Shown piece by piece: positions 24,435-33,057 of a stretch of 56,432 nt of DNA. Every line of letters begins with the position of its first letter. Position 1 is the first letter of the stretch. The notes under the pieces were generated by a model, which made no database searches, had not been told where the DNA came from, and saw nothing but the letters and a program-made list of their open reading frames with translations. This stretch comes from JAKZRT01 sp047518005 (GTDB lineage: Bacteria > Pseudomonadota > Alphaproteobacteria > Rhodobacterales > Rhodobacteraceae). Location of the stretch: positions 1-56,432 of the forward strand of contig JAKZRT010000090.1 in the NCBI GenBank assembly GCA_047518005.1, in the 5' to 3' direction. Both the position numbers and the translations under genes were made by a program.

Positions 24435-25766
24435 TCACAGGTAATCCGACCGCGTCAGCCCGTATTTGGCCATTTTTTCGTTGAGCGTCCGGCGCGGCAG
24501 CGAAAGTTCTTTCATAACATTGACGATCGAGCCTTTGTGCCGGCGCATCGTGTTGTCGATCAACATTCGCTCGAAGGCCTCGACGTATTCTTTCAGCGGC
24601 TTGCCCTCGGTGGTCATCACCGGCTGAACATCGTCGTTGTCGGCCATCAGCAGCGACGCGATGGTGCCCGAGCCGCGGCGGCTTTGCAGAACCGCGCGTT
24701 CGGCGATGTTGATCAGCTGGCGGACATTTCCGGGCCATGGTGCCTGCAAAAGCTGGGCCGCTTCCTGGGCGCTGACGCCCGGCGCGTCACAGCCGTATTC
24801 CTCGGCAAAGTCCTCGGTCATACGCGTGAACAATGTCAGAATATCCTCGCCGCGCTGCCTGAGCGGCGGCAGGACGATGCGCATGGCAGCCAGCCGATAG
24901 AAAAGATCGGGGCGCAGCGCGTCTTCGCAGGTTTTGCCTGCCTCCTGCAGATTGCAGATGGCGATAATGCGGGTCTCGGACGGCGTGCCCTGCTCGTTGA
25001 TGACGCTCAAAAGCCGCGCCTGAAGCGTGCCGGACATGGCTTCGATATCTTCGAGCACCAATGTGCCGCCGCGCGCCGCCTCGATCGCAGGCACGTCGCC
25101 GCTGTCTGCATCGCCGCCAAAAAGTTTCTGCGAAAGCGTCGCCTCGTCATGCATGGCGCAGCTGACCAGCACGAACTTGCGTCCGGCGCGCGCCCCCACG
25201 GCGTGAAGCGCGTGTGCGACCAGGGTTTTCCCGGTACCAGTTTCGCCTTCGATCAAGACATGGCCGTCGGCCTGGCCCAGATCTAGGATGTCTTCGCGCA
25301 TCCGTTCCATATCAGGCGACGACCCGATCAGTTTTCGCATGATCGTGGTGCCGTCGCCCAGCTCGCGGCGCAGCGCCCGGTTGTCCAGCGTCAGCCGCCG
25401 CGACCGGGTGGCATTCTTGGCCAATTCGGTCATCCGGTCGGGGTTGAAGGGTTTCTCCAGAAAATCGTAGGCACCAACGCGCATGGCTTCCACCGCCATC
25501 GGAACATCGCCGTGGCCGGTGATGATGATCACCGGCAGCGCGCTGTCGATGCCCATCAGGCGCTTGAGAAACTGCATCCCGTCCATGCCCGGCATGCGGA
25601 TGTCGCTGACCACCACGCCCGGGTAATCGGGCCCGAGCGATTTCAGCGCCTCCTCGGCGCTGGCGAAGGTCTCGGTATCGAACCCGCTCAGCGCCAGCCA
25701 CTGGCTGATCGACTGGCGCATGTCTTTTTCGTCGTCGACAATCGCGACTTTCATTGCCTGGGCCAT
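24435..25766 (-). CDS. dctD: DctD-like response regulator lacking the sigma-54 (GAFTGA) loop
   Basis: The 443-residue NtrC-family regulator has a receiver domain (about 1-120, phospho-acceptor in 'GVVVSDIRMPGMDGMQF'), an AAA+ domain (about 145-375) and a Fis-type helix-turn-helix at the C-terminus ('VMKELSLPRRTLNEKMAKYG'). The Walker A is intact ('GETGTGKT'). The Walker B reads 'GGTLVLEDIE' instead of FLDEI, and the GAFTGA loop that contacts sigma-54 is replaced by a shortened 'FGGDADSGDVPAIEAARGG' stretch. Activation through sigma-54 is therefore unlikely. The start is 6 bp after the sensor kinase stop, so the pair is co-transcribed. No dct transporter genes are adjacent. Confidence 0.87.
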   Translation of the reverse strand: MAQAMKVAIVDDEKDMRQSISQWLALSGFDTETFASAEEALKSLGPDYPGVVVSDIRMPGMDGMQFLKRLMGIDSALPVIIITGHGDVPMAVEAMRVGAYDFLEKPFNPDRMTELAKNATRSRRLTLDNRALRRELGDGTTIMRKLIGSSPDMERMREDILDLGQADGHVLIEGETGTGKTLVAHALHAVGARAGRKFVLVSCAMHDEATLSQKLFGGDADSGDVPAIEAARGGTLVLEDIEAMSGTLQARLLSVINEQGTPSETRIIAICNLQEAGKTCEDALRPDLFYRLAAMRIVLPPLRQRGEDILTLFTRMTEDFAEEYGCDAPGVSAQEAAQLLQAPWPGNVRQLINIAERAVLQSRRGSGTIASLLMADNDDVQPVMTTEGKPLKEYVEAFERMLIDNTMRRHKGSIVNVMKELSLPRRTLNEKMAKYGLTRSDYL

Positions 25767-25772
25767 GGTACT

Positions 25773-27533
25773 CTACTCAGCTGCCTCTATTTCTTCTTCC
25801 ATCAGCGGTAGGTTGATCTCGAACACCGCGCCCTGCCCATCGGCATTGCGAGCAGTCAACCGCCCACCTAGGTCGTTAATAATCCCGCTGGAAATCGCAA
25901 GCCCCAGACCGACGCCTTCGCCGGGTGCTTTGGTGGTGTAGAACGGCTCGAACAGCTCGTCGAGGTCGTCGATTCCGTCGCCGTTGTCGCGCACCGTCAG
26001 GGTCGCCGTGTCACCGACCGCCAGCAGGATATCGACCGCCGGATCGCTGACGTGACCAGTGGCGTCAGCGGCATTGCGCAGCAAGTTGATGATGACCTGT
26101 TCCAGACGCACGTTGTCACCCATCACCATCACCGGATTATCAGGCAACCCGGTGGTGATCCGCAGCGCCTGCTGGCGCAATTGTGGCTCCATCATCTGCA
26201 CCGAGGCCAGCACCGAAGCCCTTACGTCCAAGGGCCGGAACTCGTCCCCGCCCTTGTGCGCGTAGGATTTCAACTGCTTGGTGATCGCCCCCATGCGTTC
26301 GATCAGATCATCGATGCGCTGGAACGACGGCAGCGCCTCGTCGGGCCGTTTGCGCGACAGCAAAAGCTTCGCTCCTGCCAGGTAGGTCTTCATCGCCGCA
26401 AGCGGCTGGTTCAACTCGTGGCTTACCGCCGCCGACATTTCGCCCAGGGCGGCAAGTTTCGAACTTTGCGCAAGCGTCTGTTCGGCAACCTGGAGGGTCT
26501 TTTCCATCCTTTGCCGCTCGGCAATTTCCCGCTGCAATCTTTCGTTCAACTGGCGAAGTTCTGCCGACTCGCGCTGAAAGAAAACCGACCGCAACTGGGC
26601 GCGACGGCTGAGGAAATAGAAAGTGAGCGCCAGCAATATCGCGAACGCCATGATTTCGAGCGCCAGAACCGCATTCACCCGTTCGCGCACCGACGAATAA
26701 GCGGTGAACGTCACCATTTTCCAGCCGCGAAACGGCACGCGGACTTCGGATCGCAAGACACCTCTGCCGGACAGATAAGGATCGACAGGCAGATGCGTCC
26801 AGTCGATTGTCGCCTCGATTGCGCGGCGGATGGCGCTGTCCGGCGATGTCCTTGCCAGCGCCTCGATTTCCGTCTTTCCGCGCCATATCGGTTCGGTGCT
26901 GAGCAGGATGATGCCGGCGCTGTCGGTCACGATCACCGCGTCCGATATTCCCGCCCAGTTGCGTTCAAACTTGTGCAGGTCAACTTGGACCGCGATCACG
27001 CCGATGTTCTGGCCAGTGCTTTCGATCTTGCGTGAATAGAAGAATTGCGCTGCGGCGGTATCACCGGAATCGACAGAAAAAACCGTGTCGTTGGACCGCA
27101 GCGCTTCGACAAAAGCTTTGTGCTGACGGCGATTTTCGCCGATGCGGTTGCGGTCGCTCGCGGCCACCACGCGCCCGCCCTCGTCCATCAGCAACAACTG
27201 GCCTGACCCGATCTCTTCGGTATAGCCGATCAGACGCTGGCTGGATTGGCTGAAATCGCCGGCGTTCAGGTCGCCGATCAGCTTGGGGTCGCGGGCAAGG
27301 ACCAGCGGGATGATCGACGACCGCTGAAGTTCGCTGGTCAGATTGCCGGTGATCAGCGCCTGCCGGACCTGCGCACGGGTCTGCGTGGTCTCGGTAAAAC
27401 GCTGCGTCAGTAGCTGGTTGGTGGACCAGACCACGCCCGAGGCGAAGAAGGACAAGAGGACAAGCGCCAGCCGAACGCGCCAGGACAGGCCTGTGCCGTC
27501 CGTTCGGGACGCCTGAAGATCCTGACCTGCCAT
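25773..27533 (-). CDS. dctB: DctB-like sensor histidine kinase
   Basis: The 586-residue inner-membrane kinase has one helix at about 18-38, a periplasmic double-Cache sensor region (about 40-285) and a second helix (about 288-310). A coiled coil ('RESAELRQLNERLQREIAER') follows, then a dimerisation/phospho-acceptor domain ('SAAVSHELNQPLAAMKTYLAG', His near 375) and an HATPase domain with 'RLEQVIINLLRNAADAT', 'DNGDGI' and 'GVGLGLAIS'. The layout matches DctB, which senses C4-dicarboxylates in rhizobia. The ligand here is not proven. The kinase and the regulator downstream form a two-gene operon. Confidence 0.9.
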   Translation of the reverse strand: MAGQDLQASRTDGTGLSWRVRLALVLLSFFASGVVWSTNQLLTQRFTETTQTRAQVRQALITGNLTSELQRSSIIPLVLARDPKLIGDLNAGDFSQSSQRLIGYTEEIGSGQLLLMDEGGRVVAASDRNRIGENRRQHKAFVEALRSNDTVFSVDSGDTAAAQFFYSRKIESTGQNIGVIAVQVDLHKFERNWAGISDAVIVTDSAGIILLSTEPIWRGKTEIEALARTSPDSAIRRAIEATIDWTHLPVDPYLSGRGVLRSEVRVPFRGWKMVTFTAYSSVRERVNAVLALEIMAFAILLALTFYFLSRRAQLRSVFFQRESAELRQLNERLQREIAERQRMEKTLQVAEQTLAQSSKLAALGEMSAAVSHELNQPLAAMKTYLAGAKLLLSRKRPDEALPSFQRIDDLIERMGAITKQLKSYAHKGGDEFRPLDVRASVLASVQMMEPQLRQQALRITTGLPDNPVMVMGDNVRLEQVIINLLRNAADATGHVSDPAVDILLAVGDTATLTVRDNGDGIDDLDELFEPFYTTKAPGEGVGLGLAISSGIINDLGGRLTARNADGQGAVFEINLPLMEEEIEAAE

Positions 27534-27564
27534 GGGTCCAGTCTACGCCGCTGGCCGGGTGCGC

Positions 27565-28233
27565 TCAAGCGCTGGCCATTTGCCCGACAAGCGACGCGAA
27601 CAGCGGCTGACCGTCGGTGCCGCCCAATGCCGGGTCGACCACCCGTTCGGGATGCGGCATCATGCCCAGAACCCGGCCGTTTTCGGACAGGACCCCGGCA
27701 ATATCGCGGGCTGCACCGTTCGGATTGGCGGTATAGCGAAACGCCACGCGCCCGTCACCTTCCAGCCGGTCAAGGGTCGCGTCGTCAGCCGAATAATTGC
27801 CTTCGTGGTGGGCGACCGGGACCGATATGAGGGTCCGGTTGCGATACCCGGATGTGAAGGCGGACGCGCAGTTTTCCACTTTTATTTCAACGGTTTTGCA
27901 AATGAACCTCAACGCCGCATTCATCATCAGCGCGCCGGGCAAAAGCCCGGTTTCGGTCAATATCTGGAAGCCGTTGCAGATGCCAAGTACATAGCCGCCG
28001 CGCCCGGCAAATCCGACCACCGCGCGACAGATCGGCGACCGCGCCGCAATCGCGCCGCAGCGCAGATAATCGCCATAGGAAAATCCGCCCGGCAAGCCGA
28101 CAACATCGGTGCCCGCCGGCAGCTCGGTGTCTTTGTGCCAGACCATCGTGACCTCGGCCCCGGCCTGACGAAAGCCTTCGGCCAGATCGCGGTCGCAATT
28201 CGAGCCTGGAAAGACAATGACCGCCGCTTTCAC
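27565..28233 (-). CDS. purQ: Phosphoribosylformylglycinamidine synthase, glutaminase subunit PurQ
   Basis: The 222-residue class I glutamine amidotransferase subunit releases ammonia from glutamine for the FGAR-to-FGAM step of purine synthesis, working with PurS and PurL. Motifs are 'KAAVIVFPGSNCDRD' at the N-terminus, 'GLPGGFSYGDYLRCGAIAA', the nucleophile in 'LGICNGFQIL' and the His/Glu pair in 'MMPHPER'. The start is the GTG at 28233, which overlaps the purS stop (GTGA), and the family N-terminus begins there. purL is not in the window. Confidence 0.95.
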   Translation of the reverse strand: MKAAVIVFPGSNCDRDLAEGFRQAGAEVTMVWHKDTELPAGTDVVGLPGGFSYGDYLRCGAIAARSPICRAVVGFAGRGGYVLGICNGFQILTETGLLPGALMMNAALRFICKTVEIKVENCASAFTSGYRNRTLISVPVAHHEGNYSADDATLDRLEGDGRVAFRYTANPNGAARDIAGVLSENGRVLGMMPHPERVVDPALGGTDGQPLFASLVGQMASA

Positions 28234-28463
28234 GCGAGCCGCTCCACCCGGTAGCTTTCGATCACCGTGTTGGCCAGCAGCTTTTCGCACATATCTTTCA
28301 CGGTTGCCTCGGTGGTGCCATCGGCCAGGTCCAGCTCGATCACCTTGCCCTGCCGCACCCCTTGGACCCCCTCAAACCCAAGTGCGCCAAGCGCGTGGCG
28401 CACGGCCTCGCCCTGCGGGTCCAAAACGCCCTCTTTCAGCATGACATGAACGCGGGCTTTCAT
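28230..28463 (-). CDS. purS: Phosphoribosylformylglycinamidine synthase subunit PurS
   Basis: The 77-residue PurS starts 'MKARVHVMLKEGVLDPQGEA' and contains 'VRQGKVIELDL', typical of the small structural subunit that couples PurQ and PurL. GGAGGGG lies 4 nt before the ATG at 28463. It overlaps purQ by 4 nt. Upstream, where purC would be expected in related genomes, there is instead an IS remnant and an ~8-kb block of unrelated genes; purC is found intact at 36878-37639. Confidence 0.95.
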   Translation of the reverse strand: MKARVHVMLKEGVLDPQGEAVRHALGALGFEGVQGVRQGKVIELDLADGTTEATVKDMCEKLLANTVIESYRVERLA

Positions 28464-28700
28464 CGGGCCCCTCCGTCTGGCGGTTGCCTTCCCATACCGG
28501 GGGCAGAGCACGGCGGCAAGCGCAAGGAATGCGTTGCGGGCTGCGTGGCTGCGCTCGGGCAAGAGGGTGGACTGTTCCAGCCGACATCCGTGGCCCGCGA
28601 TGCATTATCGTGGGTCTGGCGGACGGTCGTTATGAGCAATTTTAAACCGGGGGAACTCCAACTCCAGTTGGACAGCGGATATCGGTAATTTTCGCTTTTC
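28464..28700. other. Junction region upstream of purS
   Basis: This stretch carries the purS ribosome-binding site and then sequence without a recognisable gene, up to the IS481-like remnant. The purine operon promoter may now have to lie here or further up, because purC and its promoter are more than 8 kb away. No strong -35/-10 pair stood out. Confidence 0.4.
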
Positions 28701-28899
28701 CCTAGGCGCTTCGTAAGGCGTTTTACCGTTGTGTGCGCCGTGCGGTCTGTGGAAGTTGTAGAAGCATTCCAATTCGCCCAATTTGGCTTCGGGATCGACG
28801 CCGCCTTTGTCGCTAGGCAGCTGATAGATTTCCTGGCCGTCAGACCTGTGTGATCTTTCCGCCTTGCCATTCAGTTGCGGTGTGGCGCGCTTGATGACC
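28701..28899 (-). pseudogene. IS481-family transposase remnant (C-terminal part)
   Basis: The minus-strand frame encodes 'VIKRATPQLNGKAERSHRSD', 'EAKLGELECFYNFHRPHGA' and 'NGKTPYEAPREK', the C-terminal end of an IS481-type DDE integrase including the last catalytic Glu (in KAERSH). The N-terminal two thirds are absent. The remnant begins immediately after the stop of the adjacent permease gene, so this is a mobile-element junction. Confidence 0.75.
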
Positions 28900-29652
28900 T
28901 CAACGTTTCGCTGCGTAATACGCGACACGTCGTTCCAGATAGGCGAGGATCTCCGAGATCGTGAAGGCCATGGCAAACAACACGATAAGCACCGCCCAGA
29001 AATGCGACATCAGGAAATTGGCCGAGTAAAGTTCGAACAAGGCACCAAACCCCACAATCGAAATCAGCAATTGGCCGATGATGACGCCCTTGACCGCACG
29101 GATTACCCCGATGCGGACGCCACTTAGAATCTCGGGAAGAGCAGCCCAAAAATAGATTTTCAGGAATGCATCTAGGGGTGACGCACCAAAGCTCTGCGCC
29201 ATTTCAACCAGCGATCGGTTGATCTGACGCACACCAGCGCGCGAGTTCAGGATGATGATCCAGATCGCAAAAAGCGTGGTGGTGATGATGACCGACTTCA
29301 TACCGAAGCCAAACAGAACCATCAGCACCGGGACCAACGCGGTCAGCGGCGCGCTGAGAAAGACGTTGACCCAGGGCAGAAGCAATTCGTCCAGCAGCCT
29401 GCTTTTTCCCATTAGAATACCAATGGGGATGCCAATTGTGACCGCGAAAAATACACCGGCCGAGAATGCATAAGCTGTTTCCGCTAGCGCCTTTTGGAAC
29501 GCAGCGGTGCCGATGATTTCGAATAGCGTAGTCATAACTTCGGACAAGGGCGGCACGAAAAAAGTCACGCCCATGCGTCCAATCAGTTCCCACAGCAAAC
29601 CCCAGACGATCAGCGACGACATTCCCGGCAGGCGATATCCAAAGAGTTTCAT
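28900..29652 (-). CDS. ABC transporter permease (NitT/TauT type), second permease
   Basis: The 250-residue protein is a BPD_transp_1-type inner-membrane permease of the SsuC/TauC group with about six membrane segments. The coupling motif region includes 'SFGASPLDAFLKIYFWAALPEILSGVRIG' in two adjoining parts (EAA loop near residue 165). It follows the ATPase gene after 9 bp and is the last gene of the transporter operon. It differs in sequence from the other permease at 30449-31210, so the transporter may have a heterodimeric membrane part. Its stop codon sits directly at the transposase remnant, so the native 3' end may have been altered. Confidence 0.87.
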   Translation of the reverse strand: MKLFGYRLPGMSSLIVWGLLWELIGRMGVTFFVPPLSEVMTTLFEIIGTAAFQKALAETAYAFSAGVFFAVTIGIPIGILMGKSRLLDELLLPWVNVFLSAPLTALVPVLMVLFGFGMKSVIITTTLFAIWIIILNSRAGVRQINRSLVEMAQSFGASPLDAFLKIYFWAALPEILSGVRIGVIRAVKGVIIGQLLISIVGFGALFELYSANFLMSHFWAVLIVLFAMAFTISEILAYLERRVAYYAAKR

Positions 29653-29661
29653 TGCGCGCGC

Positions 29662-30474
29662 CTATTCAACATAGGTTCGCAGCGAGGCCCAGATTTCATC
29701 GACGATATCCAGGTACTCGGGGTCGCGTCGGATGTTTTCAACGCCTTTGGCGCGAAAATCAGACGGGCGGATGACTTCGGACACCCGGCTTGGCCGCGGC
29801 AGCAGAATCGCGATCTGGTCGGAAACATAGACCGCCTCTTCGATCGAGTGGGTAACAAAGATAAAGGTCTTGTTTTCATTTTGCACCAACGCCAGCAGGT
29901 CCTCTTGAAACTTGCGACGGGTCTGTTCGTCGACAGCGGAAAATGGCTCGTCCATCAAAAGAACCTGCGAATCGACTGAAAGCGCGCGGGCCAAACCCAC
30001 CCGCTGGCGCATGCCGCCGGAAAGTTCATGCGGATAGCTGTTTTCAAAACCGTTCAGCCCGACATCGCAAATGTATTTCTCGGCGATGCCTTCCCGTTCG
30101 GATTTGGCCACACCGCGCAGTTCAAGCCCAAAGGCCACGTTGCGCACGACGCTGGCCCAGGGCAACAACGCAAAATCCTGGAATACGAAAGCGCGGTCCG
30201 GGCCGGGGCCGGTGACGGCCTGCCCGTTCACCTCGATCTCGCCTGCACTTGGCGCCAGCAGCCCCGCGATGATTTTCAGCAACGTGGTCTTGCCACAGCC
30301 CGACGGCCCCAAAATCGAAGTCAGCTGGCCGCGAGGAAATTCCAGGCTAAGGTTTTCCAGTGCCTGAACGTCGCCGTAGTTTTTGAAGATATTGCGCGCG
30401 ACGACCGCGTTGTCCGCCGGTGCCACATCGGCCTGCCCAAAGGCATCCCTAGTCTGAGACATAACCAAGGTCAT
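29662..30474 (-). CDS. ABC transporter ATP-binding protein (NitT/TauT type)
   Basis: The 270-residue ATPase of the SsuB/TauB/NrtD group has Walker A 'GPSGCGKTT', Q-loop 'VFQDFALLPW', signature 'LSGGMRQRVGLARAL', Walker B 'VLLMDEPFSA' and the switch histidine in 'FVTHSIEEA'. It overlaps the upstream permease gene by 26 nt if started at the ATG at 30474; ATG at 30462 is an alternative that leaves a shorter overlap. It powers uptake with the two permeases and the binding protein of the same operon. Confidence 0.92.
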   Translation of the reverse strand: MTLVMSQTRDAFGQADVAPADNAVVARNIFKNYGDVQALENLSLEFPRGQLTSILGPSGCGKTTLLKIIAGLLAPSAGEIEVNGQAVTGPGPDRAFVFQDFALLPWASVVRNVAFGLELRGVAKSEREGIAEKYICDVGLNGFENSYPHELSGGMRQRVGLARALSVDSQVLLMDEPFSAVDEQTRRKFQEDLLALVQNENKTFIFVTHSIEEAVYVSDQIAILLPRPSRVSEVIRPSDFRAKGVENIRRDPEYLDIVDEIWASLRTYVE

Positions 30475-31210
30475 TTCCTTTGAAGAGATATGTTTCGATT
30501 TTTTCCAACAGATTGAGGAACAAAACTGCCAAAAGGATGATCGAGAAGATCGCGGCGTACATGCTGGGGTAATCCGCGATCGAACGGCTGTAGGTAATGA
30601 TGTCGCCGACGCCGGTGGGTGTGATTTTCAGCTCGGAAAGTATCGCGCCGATGAAGCCGGCAGAAATGCCCAGGCGCAATCCTGCGAAGATTACCGGCGA
30701 CGCGGCCGGGATGATTATTTTCAGGATGACATCCAGGTCAGATCCCATAAACGAGCGCGCCATCTCTTTCATCGATACCGGTGTGTTGCGCACCGTGGCG
30801 GACGTGTTCAGCACGATCACCGGCATCGCCATGATGGACACGACGAATACTTTTGACGTCAGTCCGATGCCGTATGCCATAACCAAAAGTGGGATCAATG
30901 CGGCCAAAGGCGCGGCCTGCATCACAATGAAGATTGGCGAAAACAGCCAATCGAACCGGTCGCTCAGTCCAACCCAAAGTCCAATTATTATTCCGAAAAC
31001 TGCCGAGATGGCGACACCGACAACCAGCGGTTTCAAAGTCTCGGCATAGGCGGCAAAAATCGTGCCGTCCATGGTCATCCGGGCCAGCGCCGCCATGGAT
31101 TCAAAAAACGTCGGGAAGGCATAGCTGACCGGCACACGGCCCGCGATTTCCCATGCGCCAAACAAAATGACGGCGGACAGCAATTTCAGAAATAATGCGC
31201 GGTTTCGCAT
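30449..31210 (-). CDS. ABC transporter permease (NitT/TauT type), first permease
   Basis: The 253-residue inner-membrane permease of the SsuC/TauC group has about six membrane segments and the EAA-loop region 'MARSFMGSDLDVILKIIIPAA' (near residues 148-168; the last residues continue SPVIFAGLRLG). The first membrane segment follows 'MRNRALFLKLLSAVILFGAW'. It comes after the binding-protein gene, separated by a terminator-like hairpin, and overlaps the ATPase gene. Confidence 0.88.
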   Translation of the reverse strand: MRNRALFLKLLSAVILFGAWEIAGRVPVSYAFPTFFESMAALARMTMDGTIFAAYAETLKPLVVGVAISAVFGIIIGLWVGLSDRFDWLFSPIFIVMQAAPLAALIPLLVMAYGIGLTSKVFVVSIMAMPVIVLNTSATVRNTPVSMKEMARSFMGSDLDVILKIIIPAASPVIFAGLRLGISAGFIGAILSELKITPTGVGDIITYSRSIADYPSMYAAIFSIILLAVLFLNLLEKIETYLFKGNDLGYVSD

Positions 31211-31225
31211 CTTCGGAGACGCTGC

Positions 31226-31260
31226 AAAAAAATGCCACCGGCCCTGTCTGGGCCGATGGC
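31226..31260 (-). terminator. Terminator or attenuator between the binding-protein and permease genes
   Basis: On the minus strand GCCATCGGCC (31260-31251) pairs with GGCCGGTGGC (31243-31234; one G-U pair), followed by A and seven T (31232-31226). Such intra-operon hairpins commonly give higher expression of the binding protein than of the membrane parts. Confidence 0.75.
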
Positions 31261-31267
31261 GTTTGCG

Positions 31268-32224
31268 CTAGTTCATCGCCGCATCAAGCGGGGCGAGGTA
31301 CCAGAAATCTTCGATCTTCAGGGTCGAGGCATCGCCCTCCAACTGACCCGCAGCCGAATACCACTCCATATCGGCCATAGCTGCTGTGCGCCCGCCGCCA
31401 TCGACCGAGTAAAGGCCGCCCGCAACGGCATCAGCGTAAAAGCCGTCAAGCTCGTCCAGAATTTCGGCCGGCAATTGCCCAATGGGTCCATCCGGATCGG
31501 TTTCACGGCGGATCATCGTAGGATCGGCGGCCATATCCTTGTAAACGCTCAGCAATGCATTGACGAAGATCTGAACGTCATCGGCATTTTCCTGAATCCA
31601 GTCGAGATTGCCAAACAGTGCCTCATCGCTTGCGTCCACGTCGAACATTTCAAGCACGTTGAAGTCACCAGCCGCAGGCCCACGCATCAGTTTGTTCTTG
31701 TTCGACATATCAATGATCGTCGCATTTGCCTGACCGCCAAGAAGCGCGGCAACCCGGTTCGAAGAGCCCGGCACGTAAGACCGCTTGCCGAAGTTAATGC
31801 CCATTCTACTCTCGATCACATTGGCAATCGAATCGGTACCGCCGCCGCGCGAGTGCAGCAGGATCGGCTCGCCATCCAGGTCTTCAAGCGAGCTGTATTT
31901 TGTGGTCGTAACCGGGAAGAATTTCAGCTTGCCGAGTTGAAAGACGATGCGAATTGGGGCTTTAGCCCGCTGCATGGCCGCATAGGGCGTGCCGAAACCG
32001 ATATCCATCTGGCCGCTCAGAACTGCCTGGATGGCCAGTTCCTCGTCCGAAAACGCGGTCCATTCGTAATCCAGACCGTTGGCCTTGGCGCGGTCAAGCG
32101 CCACAAAGAAAGCCGCAAGTTCATCGGATGGCGTTTCAGCCAGCGCGATGCGAATTTTGTCAGCATTGGCAGCGCCAAGCGAAAGTCCAAGCACCAGCGG
32201 AACCGCCGTAGCGATGACGGTCAT
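31268..32224 (-). CDS. ABC transporter substrate-binding protein (NMT1/THI5-like), start interrupted by a stop codon
   Basis: The 318-residue periplasmic binding protein of the NMT1/SsuA type has 'ADKIRIALAETPSDELAAFF' at the mature N-terminus and 'QAVLSGQMDIGFGTPYAAMQ' typical of the family. As read from ATG 32224 the signal peptide is 'MTVIATAVPLVLGLSLGA' plus ANA, with no basic residue at its start. Directly upstream and in the same frame lie ATG 32245, KQLIR codons and a TAA (32227-32225). That upstream ATG has a near-ideal GGGAGGAG (32257-32250). The original start was probably 32245 and the TAA breaks it after six codons. Translation may restart at the adjoining ATG (TAAATG). Function may be reduced. 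Confidence 0.8.
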   Translation of the reverse strand: MTVIATAVPLVLGLSLGAANADKIRIALAETPSDELAAFFVALDRAKANGLDYEWTAFSDEELAIQAVLSGQMDIGFGTPYAAMQRAKAPIRIVFQLGKLKFFPVTTTKYSSLEDLDGEPILLHSRGGGTDSIANVIESRMGINFGKRSYVPGSSNRVAALLGGQANATIIDMSNKNKLMRGPAAGDFNVLEMFDVDASDEALFGNLDWIQENADDVQIFVNALLSVYKDMAADPTMIRRETDPDGPIGQLPAEILDELDGFYADAVAGGLYSVDGGGRTAAMADMEWYSAAGQLEGDASTLKIEDFWYLAPLDAAMN

Positions 32225-32338
32225 TTAGCGAATGAGCTGTTTCATTTGTCTCCTCCCAGAGATCGTGTTTGTTAGATACTCGTAGGTCCGGAACTGGTCG
32301 CATCTTGGCTTTTTTGCCGGTTCCGATCTGCCGTTCTT

Positions 32339-33040
32339 TTAAAGCTCCCCAAACAAACGCGCCGAAACCGACCCAAGATGTTCCCGCATCGCGGCATGCG
32401 CCGCCGCTGGGTCCCTTGCCTCAACTGCGGCGGTGATCCGGTCGTGTTCGGCATAACTGTTGTGTTCGCTTGGCGGACGCGGCGTGGCGCGAACCACCGT
32501 GTTCCACGCCACGGCACGGTGAACTTGGTTCAGCTGCTCGAACAACGACAAGAGAAGTACGTTTCCGGTGGCCTCGGCCACGGCGCGGTGAAATGCATCG
32601 TCCTGAGCTTCATAATCATCCCAGCTGGACGCGGCCGCGGCCCGATCTCGCGCCAACTTGACCCGGATCACCGCGTCGTCAGAGGCGTTGATCGCCGCTT
32701 CGCGCGCCAAAGCGGGCTCCAGCGACAGTCGCGCGCGCATCATGTGAACAGGACTGACCCGCTGGCTAAGATCCGACAGCCCGCCCGTTCCGCCAGCATT
32801 TGAATGCGCGGCCACGAATGTGCCCTTACCGACATGTCGCCAGATCGCGCCTTCGCGCTCCAGTGCTTCGAGACCCTTGCGCAATGTTGTACGGCTGGTG
32901 CCCAGCTTGAAAATCAACTCGCGTTCAGCCGGCAACCGGTCGCCTGGCGAATAGGCTCCGTCCAGAATAAAGGCGCGCAGGGCCTCGACTGGGTCCCCTT
33001 TGTCGATAGGTTTCTGCTGCGTTTGCACGGTTTGTTCCAA
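32339..33040 (-). CDS. GntR-family (FCD) transcriptional regulator of the island
   Basis: The 233-residue regulator has a winged helix-turn-helix ('YSPGDRLPAERELIFKLGTS' then RTTLRKGLEAL, about residues 30-62) and an FCD domain (about 95-225). The start at 33040 is TTG; no ATG precedes the DNA-binding domain in frame. A palindrome overlaps this start. It sits between the transporter operon and the divergent catabolic operon and probably controls both. Confidence 0.87.
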   Translation of the reverse strand: MEQTVQTQQKPIDKGDPVEALRAFILDGAYSPGDRLPAERELIFKLGTSRTTLRKGLEALEREGAIWRHVGKGTFVAAHSNAGGTGGLSDLSQRVSPVHMMRARLSLEPALAREAAINASDDAVIRVKLARDRAAAASSWDDYEAQDDAFHRAVAEATGNVLLLSLFEQLNQVHRAVAWNTVVRATPRPPSEHNSYAEHDRITAAVEARDPAAAHAAMREHLGSVSARLFGEL

Positions 33041-33057
33041 AATTGGTTGATCAATTT
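33040..33057. promoter_or_regulatory. Candidate operator for the island GntR regulator
   Basis: AAATTG-GTTGAT-CAATTT is a perfect inverted repeat with a 6-nt spacer, overlapping the TTG start of the regulator. A related half-site, AAATTGGTTGCGATTGAT, occurs around 33123-33140 before the hydrolase gene. Binding there would give autoregulation and control of the divergent operon. Confidence 0.5.
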
